Notes under the pieces: generated by a model
What the model saw: only the letters and a program-made list of their open reading frames with translations
The model's database searches: none
What the model was told of the DNA's origin: nothing
Translations under genes and position numbers: made by a program
In this document: positions 31,068-41,860 of the stretch, one piece after another
How the letters are laid out: each line of letters begins with the position of its first letter
Position numbering within the stretch: position 1 is the stretch's first letter
Origin: Planctomycetota bacterium
GTDB lineage: Bacteria; Planctomycetota; Phycisphaerae; Tepidisphaerales; Tepidisphaeraceae
Direction: 5' to 3'
Length of the DNA: 45,523 nt
Assembly: GCA_023417885.1 (NCBI GenBank)
Contig: JAEZED010000177.1
Span: 1-45,523 of the forward strand

Positions 31068-31775
31068 ATGACAACGCCCATGCTCCGGCGCCTCTGGCCG
31101 ATGCTCCTGCTCTTCGCGACGGCGATGCTTCCCGCCGCAGCCCTCCTGCTGCTCGCCGGGTGCGCCGGCAGCGTCTCCGCGGTCCGCGGCAACGGGGTGC
31201 TGCTCAGCGAGCAGCGCGCCGCGCCGCCGGCCCCGTTCGACTCGGTGGATCTGCGCGGAGCGATGCACGTGACGATCACGGTCGACCCCTCCATTCCCGA
31301 GCCCGCCATCGAGATCCGGGCGGATGAAAACCTGATCCCCCTCGTGACCACCGAAGTCCGCAGCGGCACGCTTCACATCGACGCCGAGCGCCCGTTGTCG
31401 AGCCGGAACGAGATCCGCGTGATGATCGTCACGCCGTCGCTCGCCGGCGCCCGGATCAGCGGCAGCGGCGACCTCATGGCGGAGGGCATCGACGCGCAGA
31501 GCTTCACCGGCCGCGTGAGCGGGAGCGGCGGCATGACGCTTGCCGGCCGGACGGTGGAGGCGCGTTACGCGATCAGCGGGAGCGGCTCGATCCGCGCAAG
31601 GGAGTTGGAAGCCCAGGCCGTGGCGGCCTCGATCAGCGGCAGCGGCAACATCAGCCTCCATGCCCGCGAGCAGGCGGAGATGAGCATCAGCGGCAGCGGC
31701 AACATCGACTGCGTTGGCGCCCCTGCACGCGTGCGCCGCCGGGTCACCGGATCCGGAAGCATCTACATCCGCTAG
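31068..31775 (+). CDS. Second DUF2807 (GIN-domain) lipoprotein
   Basis: 235 residues, paralogous to the preceding gene. The signal segment (LWPMLLLFATAMLPAAALLL) ends in the lipobox LLLAGC (Cys about 32). FDSVDLRGAMHVTITVDPSI and IEIRADENLIPLVTTEVRSG correspond to the paralogue's GSPTVNITVEPGAETRIVVT region. The repeats read ISGSGDL, VSGSGGM, ISGSGSI, ISGSGNI (twice) and VTGSGSI. The Ser/Asn variants replace the GSGD of the first copy, so the two have diverged. It converges on the thioesterase gene with three bases between stops. Confidence 0.85.
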   Translation: MTTPMLRRLWPMLLLFATAMLPAAALLLLAGCAGSVSAVRGNGVLLSEQRAAPPAPFDSVDLRGAMHVTITVDPSIPEPAIEIRADENLIPLVTTEVRSGTLHIDAERPLSSRNEIRVMIVTPSLAGARISGSGDLMAEGIDAQSFTGRVSGSGGMTLAGRTVEARYAISGSGSIRARELEAQAVAASISGSGNISLHAREQAEMSISGSGNIDCVGAPARVRRRVTGSGSIYIR

Positions 31776-31778
31776 GAC

Positions 31779-32240
31779 TCAGCCGCGGGCGATGGCGACG
31801 TAGATCCCTTCGTGGACGACCGCCGCCCCCGAGCGTTCCGCGGCGCCGGCGGGCCGGATCTCCGTGCGCAGCTCCAGCCGCGCCCGACCCCAGCGGGAAA
31901 GCATGTCGAGAAACTGCTCCCACTGCTCCGCGGCCGGGGCCAGCGCGATCGCGTCGAACGACGCCTCGACCGGCGAGACGAAGCGCGTGCGGCTGTCGGC
32001 GACGACCGTCCCCGCATGCTGCCCTGCCGCGCTCAGGCAGACGTGCAGCAGTGACCATCCGGCGAGAATGCCCGCCGCCGACAGGCTTCCGCCGAAGGCG
32101 GTGCCGTGGTGATTCAGGTTGGGCGCCAGCGGGAAGTGAAGCCTGACGCCGCCGATGGCGGCCTCGCGCACCTCCACGCCCATGGCCAGTGCGAGTGGGA
32201 CATGGGCGTGAAAGAACTGTTGCAGGTCGTCGCTGGTCAT
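31779..32240 (-). CDS. YiiD C-terminal-type hotdog thioesterase
   Basis: 153 residues. The hotdog fold signature is LAPNLNHHGTAFGGSLSAAGIL, as in the YiiD_C family of putative acyl-CoA thioesterases, with the conserved RTRFVSPVEASFDAIA strand later. It begins MTSDDLQQFFHAHVPLALAMGV; ATG 32240 gives the normal family length, and the longer open frame to 32339 is Arg-rich and unlike coding sequence. The substrate is unknown. It is divergent from a small membrane protein gene. Confidence 0.8.
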   Translation of the reverse strand: MTSDDLQQFFHAHVPLALAMGVEVREAAIGGVRLHFPLAPNLNHHGTAFGGSLSAAGILAGWSLLHVCLSAAGQHAGTVVADSRTRFVSPVEASFDAIALAPAAEQWEQFLDMLSRWGRARLELRTEIRPAGAAERSGAAVVHEGIYVAIARG

Positions 32241-32337
32241 CGTGTCGCGGCGGCGGGGGCGTGGATGGTAGCGGCGCCGGGCTCGAATGCCGCGCCGTCG
32301 ATTCAAGATCACGTCGCCCGCGACCGATGGCAGGGTC

Positions 32338-32697
32338 ATGGCGGGTCGTTCCAGGCGCCGCGCGCCGCGATGGGCGGTTTGGCTGGTGTTGCTCGCGCTG
32401 CTCTGGGCGGCGCAGCTTGCGCTGCTCTATCACCGGCTCGGCGAGCCGAGCTGGAACGCCTACTGGTACTGGCGAGGGCTCTACCGCCCGGGCATCCGCG
32501 CCGTCGGCCTCGCCGGCGGGGAGTACCTGCCGGGATACGTCTTCCACCCGCTCAGCCCCTCCGGCGCGAAGTGGGCCTTCATCCTCGCGGCCGGCGTCTA
32601 TGCGGCCGGGGCGACGGGCGCCCTCTGGGCGATCTGGCGATTGAGCGAGCCGAAGCGCCGAAAGGCGCGCCGGTCGGTGCGCCGCGCGCTGGCGTGA
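32338..32697 (+). CDS. Small two-helix membrane protein, unknown
   Basis: 119 residues from ATG 32338 (MAGRSRRRAPRWAVW). Two membrane helices are predicted: WLVLLALLWAAQLALLY (about 15-31) and WAFILAAGVYAAGATGALWAIW (about 79-100), with an aromatic-rich loop between them (SWNAYWYWRGLYRPG) and a basic C-terminal tail. I do not recognise a family. It converges on ispE with seven bases between stops. An upstream in-frame start at 32287 is possible but would overlap the divergent promoter region. Confidence 0.6.
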   Translation: MAGRSRRRAPRWAVWLVLLALLWAAQLALLYHRLGEPSWNAYWYWRGLYRPGIRAVGLAGGEYLPGYVFHPLSPSGAKWAFILAAGVYAAGATGALWAIWRLSEPKRRKARRSVRRALA

Positions 32698-32704
32698 GGT
32701 GGAA

Positions 32705-33571
32705 TCAGGCAACAAGCGTGCGGACCCTCATCGCCGCAACTCTGGAAGCGTCGTCCTGCGCCTCCTGTGGATCGTCGAAGAGCGTGAAGAGGGTGCTGCC
32801 GCTCCCGGTCATGCGCACCGTACGCCCCAGCGCCGCCTCCGCATCGCGGCGCAGCTCCGCGAGTTCCGGGTGAAGCGAGAAGGCCGCGCGCTCGAGGTCA
32901 TTGCGGAGGAGGGGGAGAAGGTCGTGCGCGGGAAGTTTTGACCACGCGGCAAAGTCCGGCTCCCCATCGTCCGGAGGCGCGGGAAGCGCGTCGTATTGCC
33001 GATAGACGGCCGGTGTCGCGACGCGGATCCCCGGCAGGATGAGCAGTACGGCATGCCGCCGCCCCGGCGCGAACGGCCGCACGACCTCGCCCCGGCCCGT
33101 GCATGTCGCGTCGGTGACGCCTTCTAGCTGATGGTGCAGGAAGAACGGGACATCGCTTCCAAGGCGCTCCGCCGCTCGGCGCAGCTGCTCGGGCGAAGCG
33201 GCACCGGGCGCCTGCCGCCACTTGCTGTACGCCGAGAGCGCCGCCGCCGCGTCGCTGCTGCCGCCGCCGAGGCCGCCGCCCGTCGGGATCCGCTTCACAA
33301 GCTCCATAACGACGTCCGGCCCCGCCGGCTCCGCCATCATCCGCCAGGCGCGATGGACAAGGTTCGACTCGTCCAGCGGCACCGACGGATCGTCGCAACG
33401 GAGTACGGCTGCGTTCCCCGCGCCACTGGTATCGGCGGCGCGCACGTGCAACTCGTCATGCAGATCGATCGTGCGGAACCAGGAGCGCAGCGGGTGAAAG
33501 CCGTCGTCGCGCGCAGGAAAGACGCGCAGATGGAGGTTGACCTTCGCCGGCGCGCGAACGGTGAGTGCCAT
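32705..33571 (-). CDS. ispE: 4-diphosphocytidyl-2-C-methyl-D-erythritol kinase
   Basis: 288-residue GHMP kinase of the MEP isoprenoid pathway, phosphorylating CDP-ME at the 2-hydroxyl. The N-terminal APAKVNLHLRVFPARDDGFH is the IspE start with the conserved Lys; the ATP loop is PTGGGLGGGSSDAAAAL (about 97-113); DVPFFLHHQLEGVTDATCTGRGE and the C-terminal VRMTGSGSTLFTLF complete the motifs. TACCCT lies seven bases before the ATG and there is no ribosome site, again consistent with a short or absent leader. No other MEP gene is nearby. Confidence 0.94.
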   Translation of the reverse strand: MALTVRAPAKVNLHLRVFPARDDGFHPLRSWFRTIDLHDELHVRAADTSGAGNAAVLRCDDPSVPLDESNLVHRAWRMMAEPAGPDVVMELVKRIPTGGGLGGGSSDAAAALSAYSKWRQAPGAASPEQLRRAAERLGSDVPFFLHHQLEGVTDATCTGRGEVVRPFAPGRRHAVLLILPGIRVATPAVYRQYDALPAPPDDGEPDFAAWSKLPAHDLLPLLRNDLERAAFSLHPELAELRRDAEAALGRTVRMTGSGSTLFTLFDDPQEAQDDASRVAAMRVRTLVA

Positions 33572-33620
33572 GCGGGCAAGGGTAGCACGGCCCTCCGCTT
33601 GTGCCCCGAATGACGGCAGA

Positions 33621-33626
33621 TACGAT
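33621..33626 (+). promoter_or_regulatory. TACGAT -10-like hexamer six bases before GTG 33633
   Basis: TACGAT is followed six bases later by the GTG start of the unknown protein, with TTGTGC (33599-33604) 16 bp upstream. A leaderless transcript is likely if this is the promoter. Confidence 0.35.
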
Positions 33627-33632
33627 CTTCAC

Positions 33633-34091
33633 GTGCGCGTCGTGCAGTCACCGGGACTCGTGAAGCGTCTGCGTCGAACGGCGTGGGAGCACCAACGGAC
33701 CTTCCAGTCACCGCAGGACGACCTGCCGCGACTGGTGGAGGCGATCATGTCGGCCCTGCCGGGCCTCGTCGGTGCGCAGGCGGTGATTGAGCAGGTTGTG
33801 ATCGAGCCACGGCGGGAGCTGGCGGCGTTCTCGTCGAAACATGCGCTGAGTTTGAAGGTTGGCACGGTCATCGAGGCGGAGGGAGCAGCCGAAGCGCGCG
33901 AGCTGCTCCAGGCGATGCTCAGCGAATGGGTCGACTTCTTCTTCGTCCCTTCGCCCAAGCCGTTCGTGATCTATGCGGATCACGACGAGTACGTCACGAT
34001 CCTCGCCCACCGCAAGGGCGCGGTGAGCGCCGCGGCCAGCGCACTGAAGGAGGCGCGCGTCCAGGCTGTGGACTACATCAGGAAGTTCTGA
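33633..34091 (+). CDS. Conserved hypothetical protein
   Basis: 152 residues from GTG 33633 (VRVVQSPGLVKRLRRTAWEHQ). I do not recognise a family. It looks like a compact alpha/beta cytoplasmic protein with no signal or membrane helix: LVGAQAVIEQVVIEPRRELAA, a helix EGAAEARELLQAMLSEWVDF, then FFFVPSPKPFVIYADHDEYVT, a run with many aromatic and acidic residues. The end AVDYIRKF is five bases from the convergent TPR gene's stop region. Upstream in-frame codons overlap ispE and read poorly. The codon usage is like its neighbours. Confidence 0.65.
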   Translation: MRVVQSPGLVKRLRRTAWEHQRTFQSPQDDLPRLVEAIMSALPGLVGAQAVIEQVVIEPRRELAAFSSKHALSLKVGTVIEAEGAAEARELLQAMLSEWVDFFFVPSPKPFVIYADHDEYVTILAHRKGAVSAAASALKEARVQAVDYIRKF

Positions 34092-34097
34092 TGTCGC

Positions 34098-35558
34098 TCA
34101 GGCGCCCGGGCGCGTGGTGGGATTGCCCGGGCGTGTCGTGGGATCGCCCGGGCGGGTAGCAGGATCCGTCGGAACACCCGGCGTCGTGGCACCGTCGGGG
34201 AGATGCACCGGAACGCCGTCCTCGCCGATCGGCTCGAGGTGTCCCTTGAAGGGGGGCGTGGGGAAGCGGGCGCGTTCCTGCGCCTGCTGCGCTTCGAGCT
34301 GGGCCATCTGGCGCAGCTTGTTCTCGCGCTCGGCGATCAGGATCTGCTGGTCGCGCTGTGCCTCGTAGTAGGCCGGCGGAAGGGGCGCCTGGCGCAACCG
34401 GCCTTCCTCGTCGCGATAGACGCTCGAGGCGGCCAGCCGCTGCATGTACACCTCGTTCGCCTGGTAGTCGCGCTCGATGATGCGCACGTCCTCCTGGAGC
34501 TCTCCATAGTCCTCGGCCAGTTCGGCGATCCGGGCCTCGATCTCCTTCTCCAGCGCCTGGAGCTGCTCAAGTTGCTCGCGTCCTACCCACGTGCTGCCCC
34601 AGCGATAGAGCCCGCGCTCCCCCATCCGCTGGCGCAGCGCCGCATCCTGCGAGAGGAACGTCTGCTGCACCTGCTCCGCCTGGCGCGAGTCGCGATCGTC
34701 GGCCGGAACCAGTTCCAGCGCCTCAGCCACGTTGTCCAGGACCTGCCGGTTCTCCGGCTCCCGGTTCATCGCCTCGGCGAGGAAGGTCAGCGCCCGCTGG
34801 TGCTGGTTCTGCTGGATGGCGATCACCGCCAGGTTCACCAGCGTCGGCGCGTGGCCCGACTCGGCGGCACGCACCCGCTCGAACGTCCCCCGGGCGCGGC
34901 CGATCTGTCCCTCGCGGAGTTCCAGCACGCCCATCAGGTAGAGGGCGCTCATGTCCTCCGGATTGCGGTCGAGCATGTCCCCCAGCGACTCGCGGGCGGC
35001 CGTCAGCTCCCCCTGCTTGATCTGGAGACGGATGCCGTTGATCGCAACGAACGCCTCCTGGAGCCGCGCGTCGCGATCCTCGGGCGTCAGCCACTCACGG
35101 CCGTACTTCACCAGGCCGCGATCCCGGTAGTCGAGCCACTTCTCCAGCTCCCACTTCGCCTCCTCGCCGGCGGCGGTGCCGGCGTTCTGCTGGATGAAAC
35201 TCTGGTACTTCGAGATGATCAGCGACAGGTCATCCAGGTTGGCGACGCTGCGCCGAAGGCTCTCCAGCCGCACGTCGGGTCGCGTGCCTGCCCCCGATCC
35301 GCCGTTGTCCCCGCCTCCCCCGATCTTGATGCTGGCGACTTCGTCCGCTTTGACGTTCGTCACCGTCCCGTCGGCCGCGGTGACGCTGTAGCCGTCCGCG
35401 GTTCGGCGAATCGTGCCTTCCAGGCGCGTGCCGTCGGTGAGGATGACGATGTCCCCCAGCGCCACGGCTGCGGGGAGCAGCAGGGCGATGAAAGCGCCTG
35501 CGCCCAGGCGGGCGAGGCGGCGGAGTCTGGTGGGGACAACATCCGGTTTCCGGCGCAT
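34098..35558 (-). CDS. Exported TPR/coiled-coil protein
   Basis: 486 residues with a signal peptide (GAGAFIALLLPAAVALGD). A small beta domain follows (IVILTDGTRLEGTIRRTADGYSV and VTNVKADEVASIKI), as in planctomycete proteins that begin with an SH3/LSm-like strand set. TPR repeats occupy about 190-300 (MSALYLMGVLELREGQIGRA and PTLVNLAVIAIQQNQHQRAL). A long coiled coil is predicted at about 325-450 (LEQLQALEKEIEARIAELAE). The tail holds three NPTTRPG-type heptapeptides. The YGREWLTPEDRDAR and WGSTWVGREQLEQL segments resemble each other. The role is unknown. ATG 35558 is chosen because the signal follows directly. Confidence 0.78.
   Translation of the reverse strand: MRRKPDVVPTRLRRLARLGAGAFIALLLPAAVALGDIVILTDGTRLEGTIRRTADGYSVTAADGTVTNVKADEVASIKIGGGGDNGGSGAGTRPDVRLESLRRSVANLDDLSLIISKYQSFIQQNAGTAAGEEAKWELEKWLDYRDRGLVKYGREWLTPEDRDARLQEAFVAINGIRLQIKQGELTAARESLGDMLDRNPEDMSALYLMGVLELREGQIGRARGTFERVRAAESGHAPTLVNLAVIAIQQNQHQRALTFLAEAMNREPENRQVLDNVAEALELVPADDRDSRQAEQVQQTFLSQDAALRQRMGERGLYRWGSTWVGREQLEQLQALEKEIEARIAELAEDYGELQEDVRIIERDYQANEVYMQRLAASSVYRDEEGRLRQAPLPPAYYEAQRDQQILIAERENKLRQMAQLEAQQAQERARFPTPPFKGHLEPIGEDGVPVHLPDGATTPGVPTDPATRPGDPTTRPGNPTTRPGA
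34104..34166. repeat. Three 21-bp tandem repeats at the 3' end of the TPR gene
   Basis: Three 21-bp units each starting GCCCGGGCG lie at 34104-34124, 34125-34145 and 34146-34166, with a few differences. They encode the heptapeptide repeat of P-T/A-T-R-P-G type. Confidence 0.85.
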
Positions 35559-35644
35559 GGCGTGGCTCCGCTGCGGGAAAGGGCGTTCCTGCATCTTACG
35601 GGATGAAGGAGGCCCCGGCGGAGGCACAATCTGCCCTGTTCCGC

Positions 35645-38416
<2,772 letters not shown>

Positions 38417-38462
38417 GGCAGGGATCGTAGCGAGGGCGGCACGCGCCGCGCCACTGCGCCTC

Positions 38463-38468
38463 TACGAT
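38463..38468 (+). promoter_or_regulatory. TACGAT -10-like hexamer five bases before ATG 38474
   Basis: TACGAT is separated by five bases from the start of the siroheme-decarboxylase-like gene. There is no ribosome site in the remaining space. A -35 is not evident in the 57-bp divergent gap. Confidence 0.35.
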
Positions 38469-38473
38469 GCATC

Positions 38474-39628
38474 ATGCTCGGCACGATCCCCACAGCGGTT
38501 CCGGTGGACGTCGCGGACCCCGTGAACGCCCGCATCCTCGCCATCAGCGAGGACAAGCTTCCCGGGTTTCGGACGGATCCGTTCGGCGACATCGCCGAGC
38601 AGGCCGGGTTGCCGCGGCCGGTCGTCGTCGAGCGGATTCGCGCGATGCTCGAAGCGGGAGTGATCCGGCGGGTACGGCAGACGCTCCTTGCGACGTCGCT
38701 GGCGAAGGGGGCGCTGGTGGCCTGGAACGTGCCGGAAGGGCGGCTTCACGCGGCGTTCGACTGGATGTTCGGGCGCGACCCCTTCAGCGGGCACGTGGTC
38801 GTGCGCTCCACCGATCGCGGCACGCCCGGCAGCGCCTACCGCCTCTGGACGACGCTGAAGGTGCCGGTCGGCTACTCGATGCAGAAGCACTGCGACCAGG
38901 TGCGGCGGATCACCGGGGCCAGGGCTTTCCGTCTGCTGCCGGCGACGAAGCTCTTCGCGCTGGGGGTGGGGCACGTCCGGCGAAAGGAGATCGAGCCGGG
39001 GGAGAAGACGCCCGAGCCGGGGAAGGTGATCGACGTGGAGGTGACGCCTGTCGCGGAGGAGGAATGGCCCGTCCTTTCGGCCCTCAAGCGCGAGTTTACC
39101 TCCGAGGAGCTTGCCGCCGACCCGATCTGGGCATCGCGGGCGGCGGAGGCGGAAGTGTCGCTGGAGGCGTTCTATGCCAAGGCGCGGGAGTTCTCGGAGC
39201 GGGGGGTGATCGGTCGCTTCAGCACGTTTCTCGAGCACTACAAGAAGCTCTCGACCGGCGAGCGGGTCACACGGTTCAACGCGCTCTTCCACTGGGCGGT
39301 CCCGCCGGGCCGGGAGATCGAGGCGGGGCGCGAGGTGGGCCGCTTCCACTGCATGACCCACGCCTACTGGCGCGATGCGGGGCCGGAGTTCGGCAACGTC
39401 AACATCATGGGCGTCAGCCACGGCACGGAGAAGGAGCGGGTCCTGGCCCACAAGGCCGCCATCGACGCGCACCTGGCGGAGGTGGGAATCCCCGTCAGCT
39501 ACACCAACGTCTTCTGGGGCGGCCGGAGCGAGATCAAGCCGAGCGAGGTGAGTCCGCTGGTCTTCCGCGAGTTCTGGACGAAGCAGCGTGTCGATCCCGA
39601 TTCGCTGCGCGATGGGGAGGCCCTGTAG
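38474..39628 (+). CDS. Fused AhbA-AhbB/NirDLGH-like protein (siroheme-decarboxylase or Lrp/AsnC-like)
   Basis: 384 residues made of two homologous halves, each an HTH plus an AsnC-like ferredoxin domain. First half: ILAISEDKLPGFRTDPFGDIAE, VERIRAMLEAGVIRRVRQTL, YRLWTTLKVP and the distinctive RLLPATKLFALGVGH, which parallels the AhbA LPATRMFKIKV segment. Second half: ALKREFTSEELAADPIWASR, ERGVIGRFSTFLEHYK, FHCMTHAYWRDAGPEFGN with NIMGVSHG (AhbB has SHCYxRP then YNLYxMxH), and VFREFWTKQR near the end. Siroheme decarboxylases are usually two polypeptides AhbA and AhbB; a single-chain form is notable. Active-site His/Arg residues of AhbA are not obviously kept, so a regulatory or other tetrapyrrole role is possible. 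It overlaps mug by one base. Confidence 0.62.
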   Translation: MLGTIPTAVPVDVADPVNARILAISEDKLPGFRTDPFGDIAEQAGLPRPVVVERIRAMLEAGVIRRVRQTLLATSLAKGALVAWNVPEGRLHAAFDWMFGRDPFSGHVVVRSTDRGTPGSAYRLWTTLKVPVGYSMQKHCDQVRRITGARAFRLLPATKLFALGVGHVRRKEIEPGEKTPEPGKVIDVEVTPVAEEEWPVLSALKREFTSEELAADPIWASRAAEAEVSLEAFYAKAREFSERGVIGRFSTFLEHYKKLSTGERVTRFNALFHWAVPPGREIEAGREVGRFHCMTHAYWRDAGPEFGNVNIMGVSHGTEKERVLAHKAAIDAHLAEVGIPVSYTNVFWGGRSEIKPSEVSPLVFREFWTKQRVDPDSLRDGEAL

Positions 39629-40200
39629 TGGCCAGGTCGATCCCGAAGCCGGACCTCGAGCGGTTCTACGGCAGGACGATCCCCGACATCATCGCGCCCG
39701 GACTGCGCGTCCTCTTCTGCGGCATCAATCCATCGCTCATGAGCGCGGCCCTCAACTGCCACTTCGCGCGGCCGGGCAATCGCTTCTGGCCGGCGCTGCA
39801 TGCCTCCGGCTTCACGCCGCGCCTCCTGAAGCCGCAGGAGAACGAGCGCCTCCTCGACCATCGACTCGGCGTCACGAACATCGTCCCCCGCGCCACGCGC
39901 AGCGCCGCCGAGCTGGAGGACGACGAGTATCGCGCCGGCGTGGCCGCCCTGGAGCGCAAGACGCGCCGCTACCGGCCGGCCATCGTGGCGGTCCTGGGCG
40001 TCGGCGCCTATCGCACCGGCTTCGGGGAACCGAAGGCGAAGCTCGGCCCGCAGGAGCGGCGGGTCGGCCCCTCCCGAGTTTACGTGCTGCCGAACCCGTC
40101 CGGCCTGAACGCCCATTTCAGCCCGAAACAGCTCGGGCAGCTCTTCGCCGGGCTCCGGGAGTACGTTGAGGCGATCGAGGCCGAAAGGAACAGCGCCTGA
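39628..40200 (+). CDS. mug: G/U mismatch-specific DNA glycosylase
   Basis: 190-residue Mug/TDG-type glycosylase removing uracil or thymine from G mismatches. The catalytic motif is VLFCGINPSLMSAALNCHFA with Asn in GINPS, followed by RPGNRFWPAL; the second motif is VLPNPSGLNAHF. LGVTNIVPRATRSAAEL is also typical. The start GTG 39628 overlaps the preceding stop (TAGTG), and GGGGAGG upstream serves as ribosome site, so it is translationally coupled to the siroheme-decarboxylase-like gene. The product should act in the cytoplasm on DNA; there is no functional link to its neighbour evident. Confidence 0.92.
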   Translation: MARSIPKPDLERFYGRTIPDIIAPGLRVLFCGINPSLMSAALNCHFARPGNRFWPALHASGFTPRLLKPQENERLLDHRLGVTNIVPRATRSAAELEDDEYRAGVAALERKTRRYRPAIVAVLGVGAYRTGFGEPKAKLGPQERRVGPSRVYVLPNPSGLNAHFSPKQLGQLFAGLREYVEAIEAERNSA

Positions 40201-40214
40201 GCCTACAACTCCGC

Positions 40215-40610
40215 ATGGCCCGTCCAGCCGATTCAGCCGGAAACCCGTGGCGGCGCACGCGGCGCAGCTTCCGCTTCGCCTTCGCGGGCATGGCCCACAT
40301 GATCCGCTCGCAGCCGAACGCGCGCATTCACCTCGTGATCGCGGCCGTCGCGTGCGGCCTCGCTGTCTGGCTCCGCCTCCCGCCGCTCGCGTGGGCGCTG
40401 CTGGCGGCGATGATCGGGCTGGTGCTGGCGCTGGAGGCGCTCAACACCGCGGTCGAAGCGGTCGTCGACCTCGCCTCGCCGGATCACCACGAGCTTGCCC
40501 GCGTCGCCAAGGACTGCGCCGCCGCCGCCGTGCTGATCGCCGCCCTCGTGAGCCTCGCCGTCGGCGCCTGCCTCTTCCTTCCGCCCCTGCTCGACCGCTT
40601 CTCCGGTTGA
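40215..40610 (+). CDS. dgkA: Diacylglycerol/undecaprenol kinase
   Basis: 131-residue DgkA-family integral membrane kinase that recycles diacylglycerol or undecaprenol. SFRFAFAGMAHMIRSQPNARIHL opens the domain, the active-site helix is LALEALNTAVEAVVDL (ExxNTAxE), and LARVAKDCAAAAVLIAALV holds the second conserved KDxAAxAVL motif. Three membrane helices are present. The N-terminal arginine-rich stretch is normal. It follows mug by 14 bp in the same operon. Confidence 0.94.
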   Translation: MARPADSAGNPWRRTRRSFRFAFAGMAHMIRSQPNARIHLVIAAVACGLAVWLRLPPLAWALLAAMIGLVLALEALNTAVEAVVDLASPDHHELARVAKDCAAAAVLIAALVSLAVGACLFLPPLLDRFSG

Positions 40611-40708
40611 GCGTCTTTCGTACGAGCCCGCGAGCAACGCTTGCGCGGAGACGGCCACACAGGCGCGACAGCCAATCTTCCTCCCGACACGCCCCCAACC
40701 TCACCCAC

Positions 40709-40714
40709 TAGACT
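40709..40714 (+). promoter_or_regulatory. TAGACT -10-like hexamer five bases before the glk ATG
   Basis: TAGACT at 40709-40714 is followed by five bases and then ATG 40720; no ribosome site fits. It is one of several similar arrangements in the window. The 109-bp gap after dgkA shows no terminator I can identify. Confidence 0.3.
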
Positions 40715-40719
40715 CCCCA

Positions 40720-41730
40720 ATGCCCGACCTGCTTCTCGCCGCCGACATCGGTGGATCCAACACGCGACTGCGCCTCGTGGACGCCGCGGAACCCGCAGCG
40801 CCGCTGGACGAGCACGTCTACGGCGACGGCAAGCCCGTCGAAAGCGCCGTCCGCGCCTACATCGAGCGCATCGGCGAGCAGCGCGGCGCCCTGCGCGCCG
40901 CCTGCTTCGGGGTCGCCGGCCGCGTCGTCGATGGCGATGTGAGCATGACCAACCGCCCCGGCGAGACGCTGACCGACGAGCTGCTGGCGTCGGCGCTGGG
41001 GCTGCCGAAGCAGCGCGTCTCCGTCGTGAACGACATGGTCGCGCACTTGAGCGGCGTGGAGCTCAGCGAGACGTTGACGCTGCGCCCGGGCCGCGAGATC
41101 GGCGGCGTCGAGGGGATCGTGATGCCCGGCACCGGCCTGGGCGTCGGCTATGCGGTGCGCGACGCGGCGACCGACCGGCGCGTCGCGATGCCCAGCGAAG
41201 GGGGGCACCTCGACTTCGGCCCGCCGGCGCCCGCGCTCGATGCGCTGCTTCCCTGGGCACGCCGGCGCCTCGCGGATTCGGGAGACGCCGCCGCGCGCGT
41301 GAGCTGGGAGTGGTTCACCAGTGGGCCCGGCCTTGCGCGCATCTACCGCGCGCTGGCGTCGGAGGAGGGGCGGGAGGAGAAGGGCGTCCGGCCCGAAGCG
41401 GTGACTGCGGCGGCGCTGGGGAAGGAATCGGAGCTGGACGCATCCCTCGCCCGCCGCGCGACGGCGGTGCTACTGGAGCTTGCGGGCGCCCGCGCGGGCA
41501 ACCTCTGCCTCGACATCCTCGCCACCCGCGCCATCTGGTTCGGCGGAAACATCCTGAACATGCTGCACGATCACGACCCGGCACGTTTCACGGCGGCGGT
41601 GAGCGCCGCCTTCGACGCCTGCGGCCCCGACGCCCTGCGCGACACGCTGGTGAACGTGCCGCTGCACCTGATCCGCTCCCCCGACAGCGGCCTCCGCGGC
41701 GCCGCCGCCCTGGCACGCGAGCGCATGTAG
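40720..41730 (+). CDS. glk: Glucokinase
   Basis: 336-residue proteobacterial-type (Glk/GlcK, COG0837) glucokinase phosphorylating glucose at C6. The phosphate-1 motif is LLAADIGGSNTRLRLVD; AACFGVAGRVVDGDVSMTNRP, the catalytic VVNDMVAHLSG (Asp in ND), VMPGTGLGVGYAV and the ExGH-like PSEGGHLDFGP all follow in order. IWFGGNILNML near the C-terminus is the usual adenosine-binding region. Length is normal. A hairpin follows the stop directly. Confidence 0.93.
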   Translation: MPDLLLAADIGGSNTRLRLVDAAEPAAPLDEHVYGDGKPVESAVRAYIERIGEQRGALRAACFGVAGRVVDGDVSMTNRPGETLTDELLASALGLPKQRVSVVNDMVAHLSGVELSETLTLRPGREIGGVEGIVMPGTGLGVGYAVRDAATDRRVAMPSEGGHLDFGPPAPALDALLPWARRRLADSGDAAARVSWEWFTSGPGLARIYRALASEEGREEKGVRPEAVTAAALGKESELDASLARRATAVLLELAGARAGNLCLDILATRAIWFGGNILNMLHDHDPARFTAAVSAAFDACGPDALRDTLVNVPLHLIRSPDSGLRGAAALARERM

Positions 41731-41739
41731 CCCGCAACG

Positions 41740-41760
41740 CCTTTCCCCTCCCGGGAAAGG
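41740..41760 (+). terminator. 8-bp hairpin after glk
   Basis: CCTTTCCC (41740-41747) and GGGAAAGG (41753-41760) form a perfect stem with a 5-nt loop, nine bases after the glk stop. No T run follows. Confidence 0.5.
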
Positions 41761-41840
41761 TGCCGAGGCCACAGGCCGAGGCGGAAAGGGCGCTGGTCAA
41801 AGCAGACCGGGCAGCGGCGGGTCGCCGCTGCTACTAGCCG

Positions 41841-41860
41841 GTTCATTCGTGTTCATTCGT
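41841..41860. repeat. Tandem GTTCATTCGT x2
   Basis: The 10-mer GTTCATTCGT is repeated twice without gap between glk and pcrA, followed by GGCGTCATC. It matches a family of intergenic repeats often seen in planctomycetes and other environmental bacteria. Confidence 0.8.

Noticed and set aside
30227..31369. Minus-strand extension of the ASCH-like frame
   Set aside because: It is antisense to the DUF2807 genes, and its sequence shows no domain; the family-like part begins after GTG 30226.
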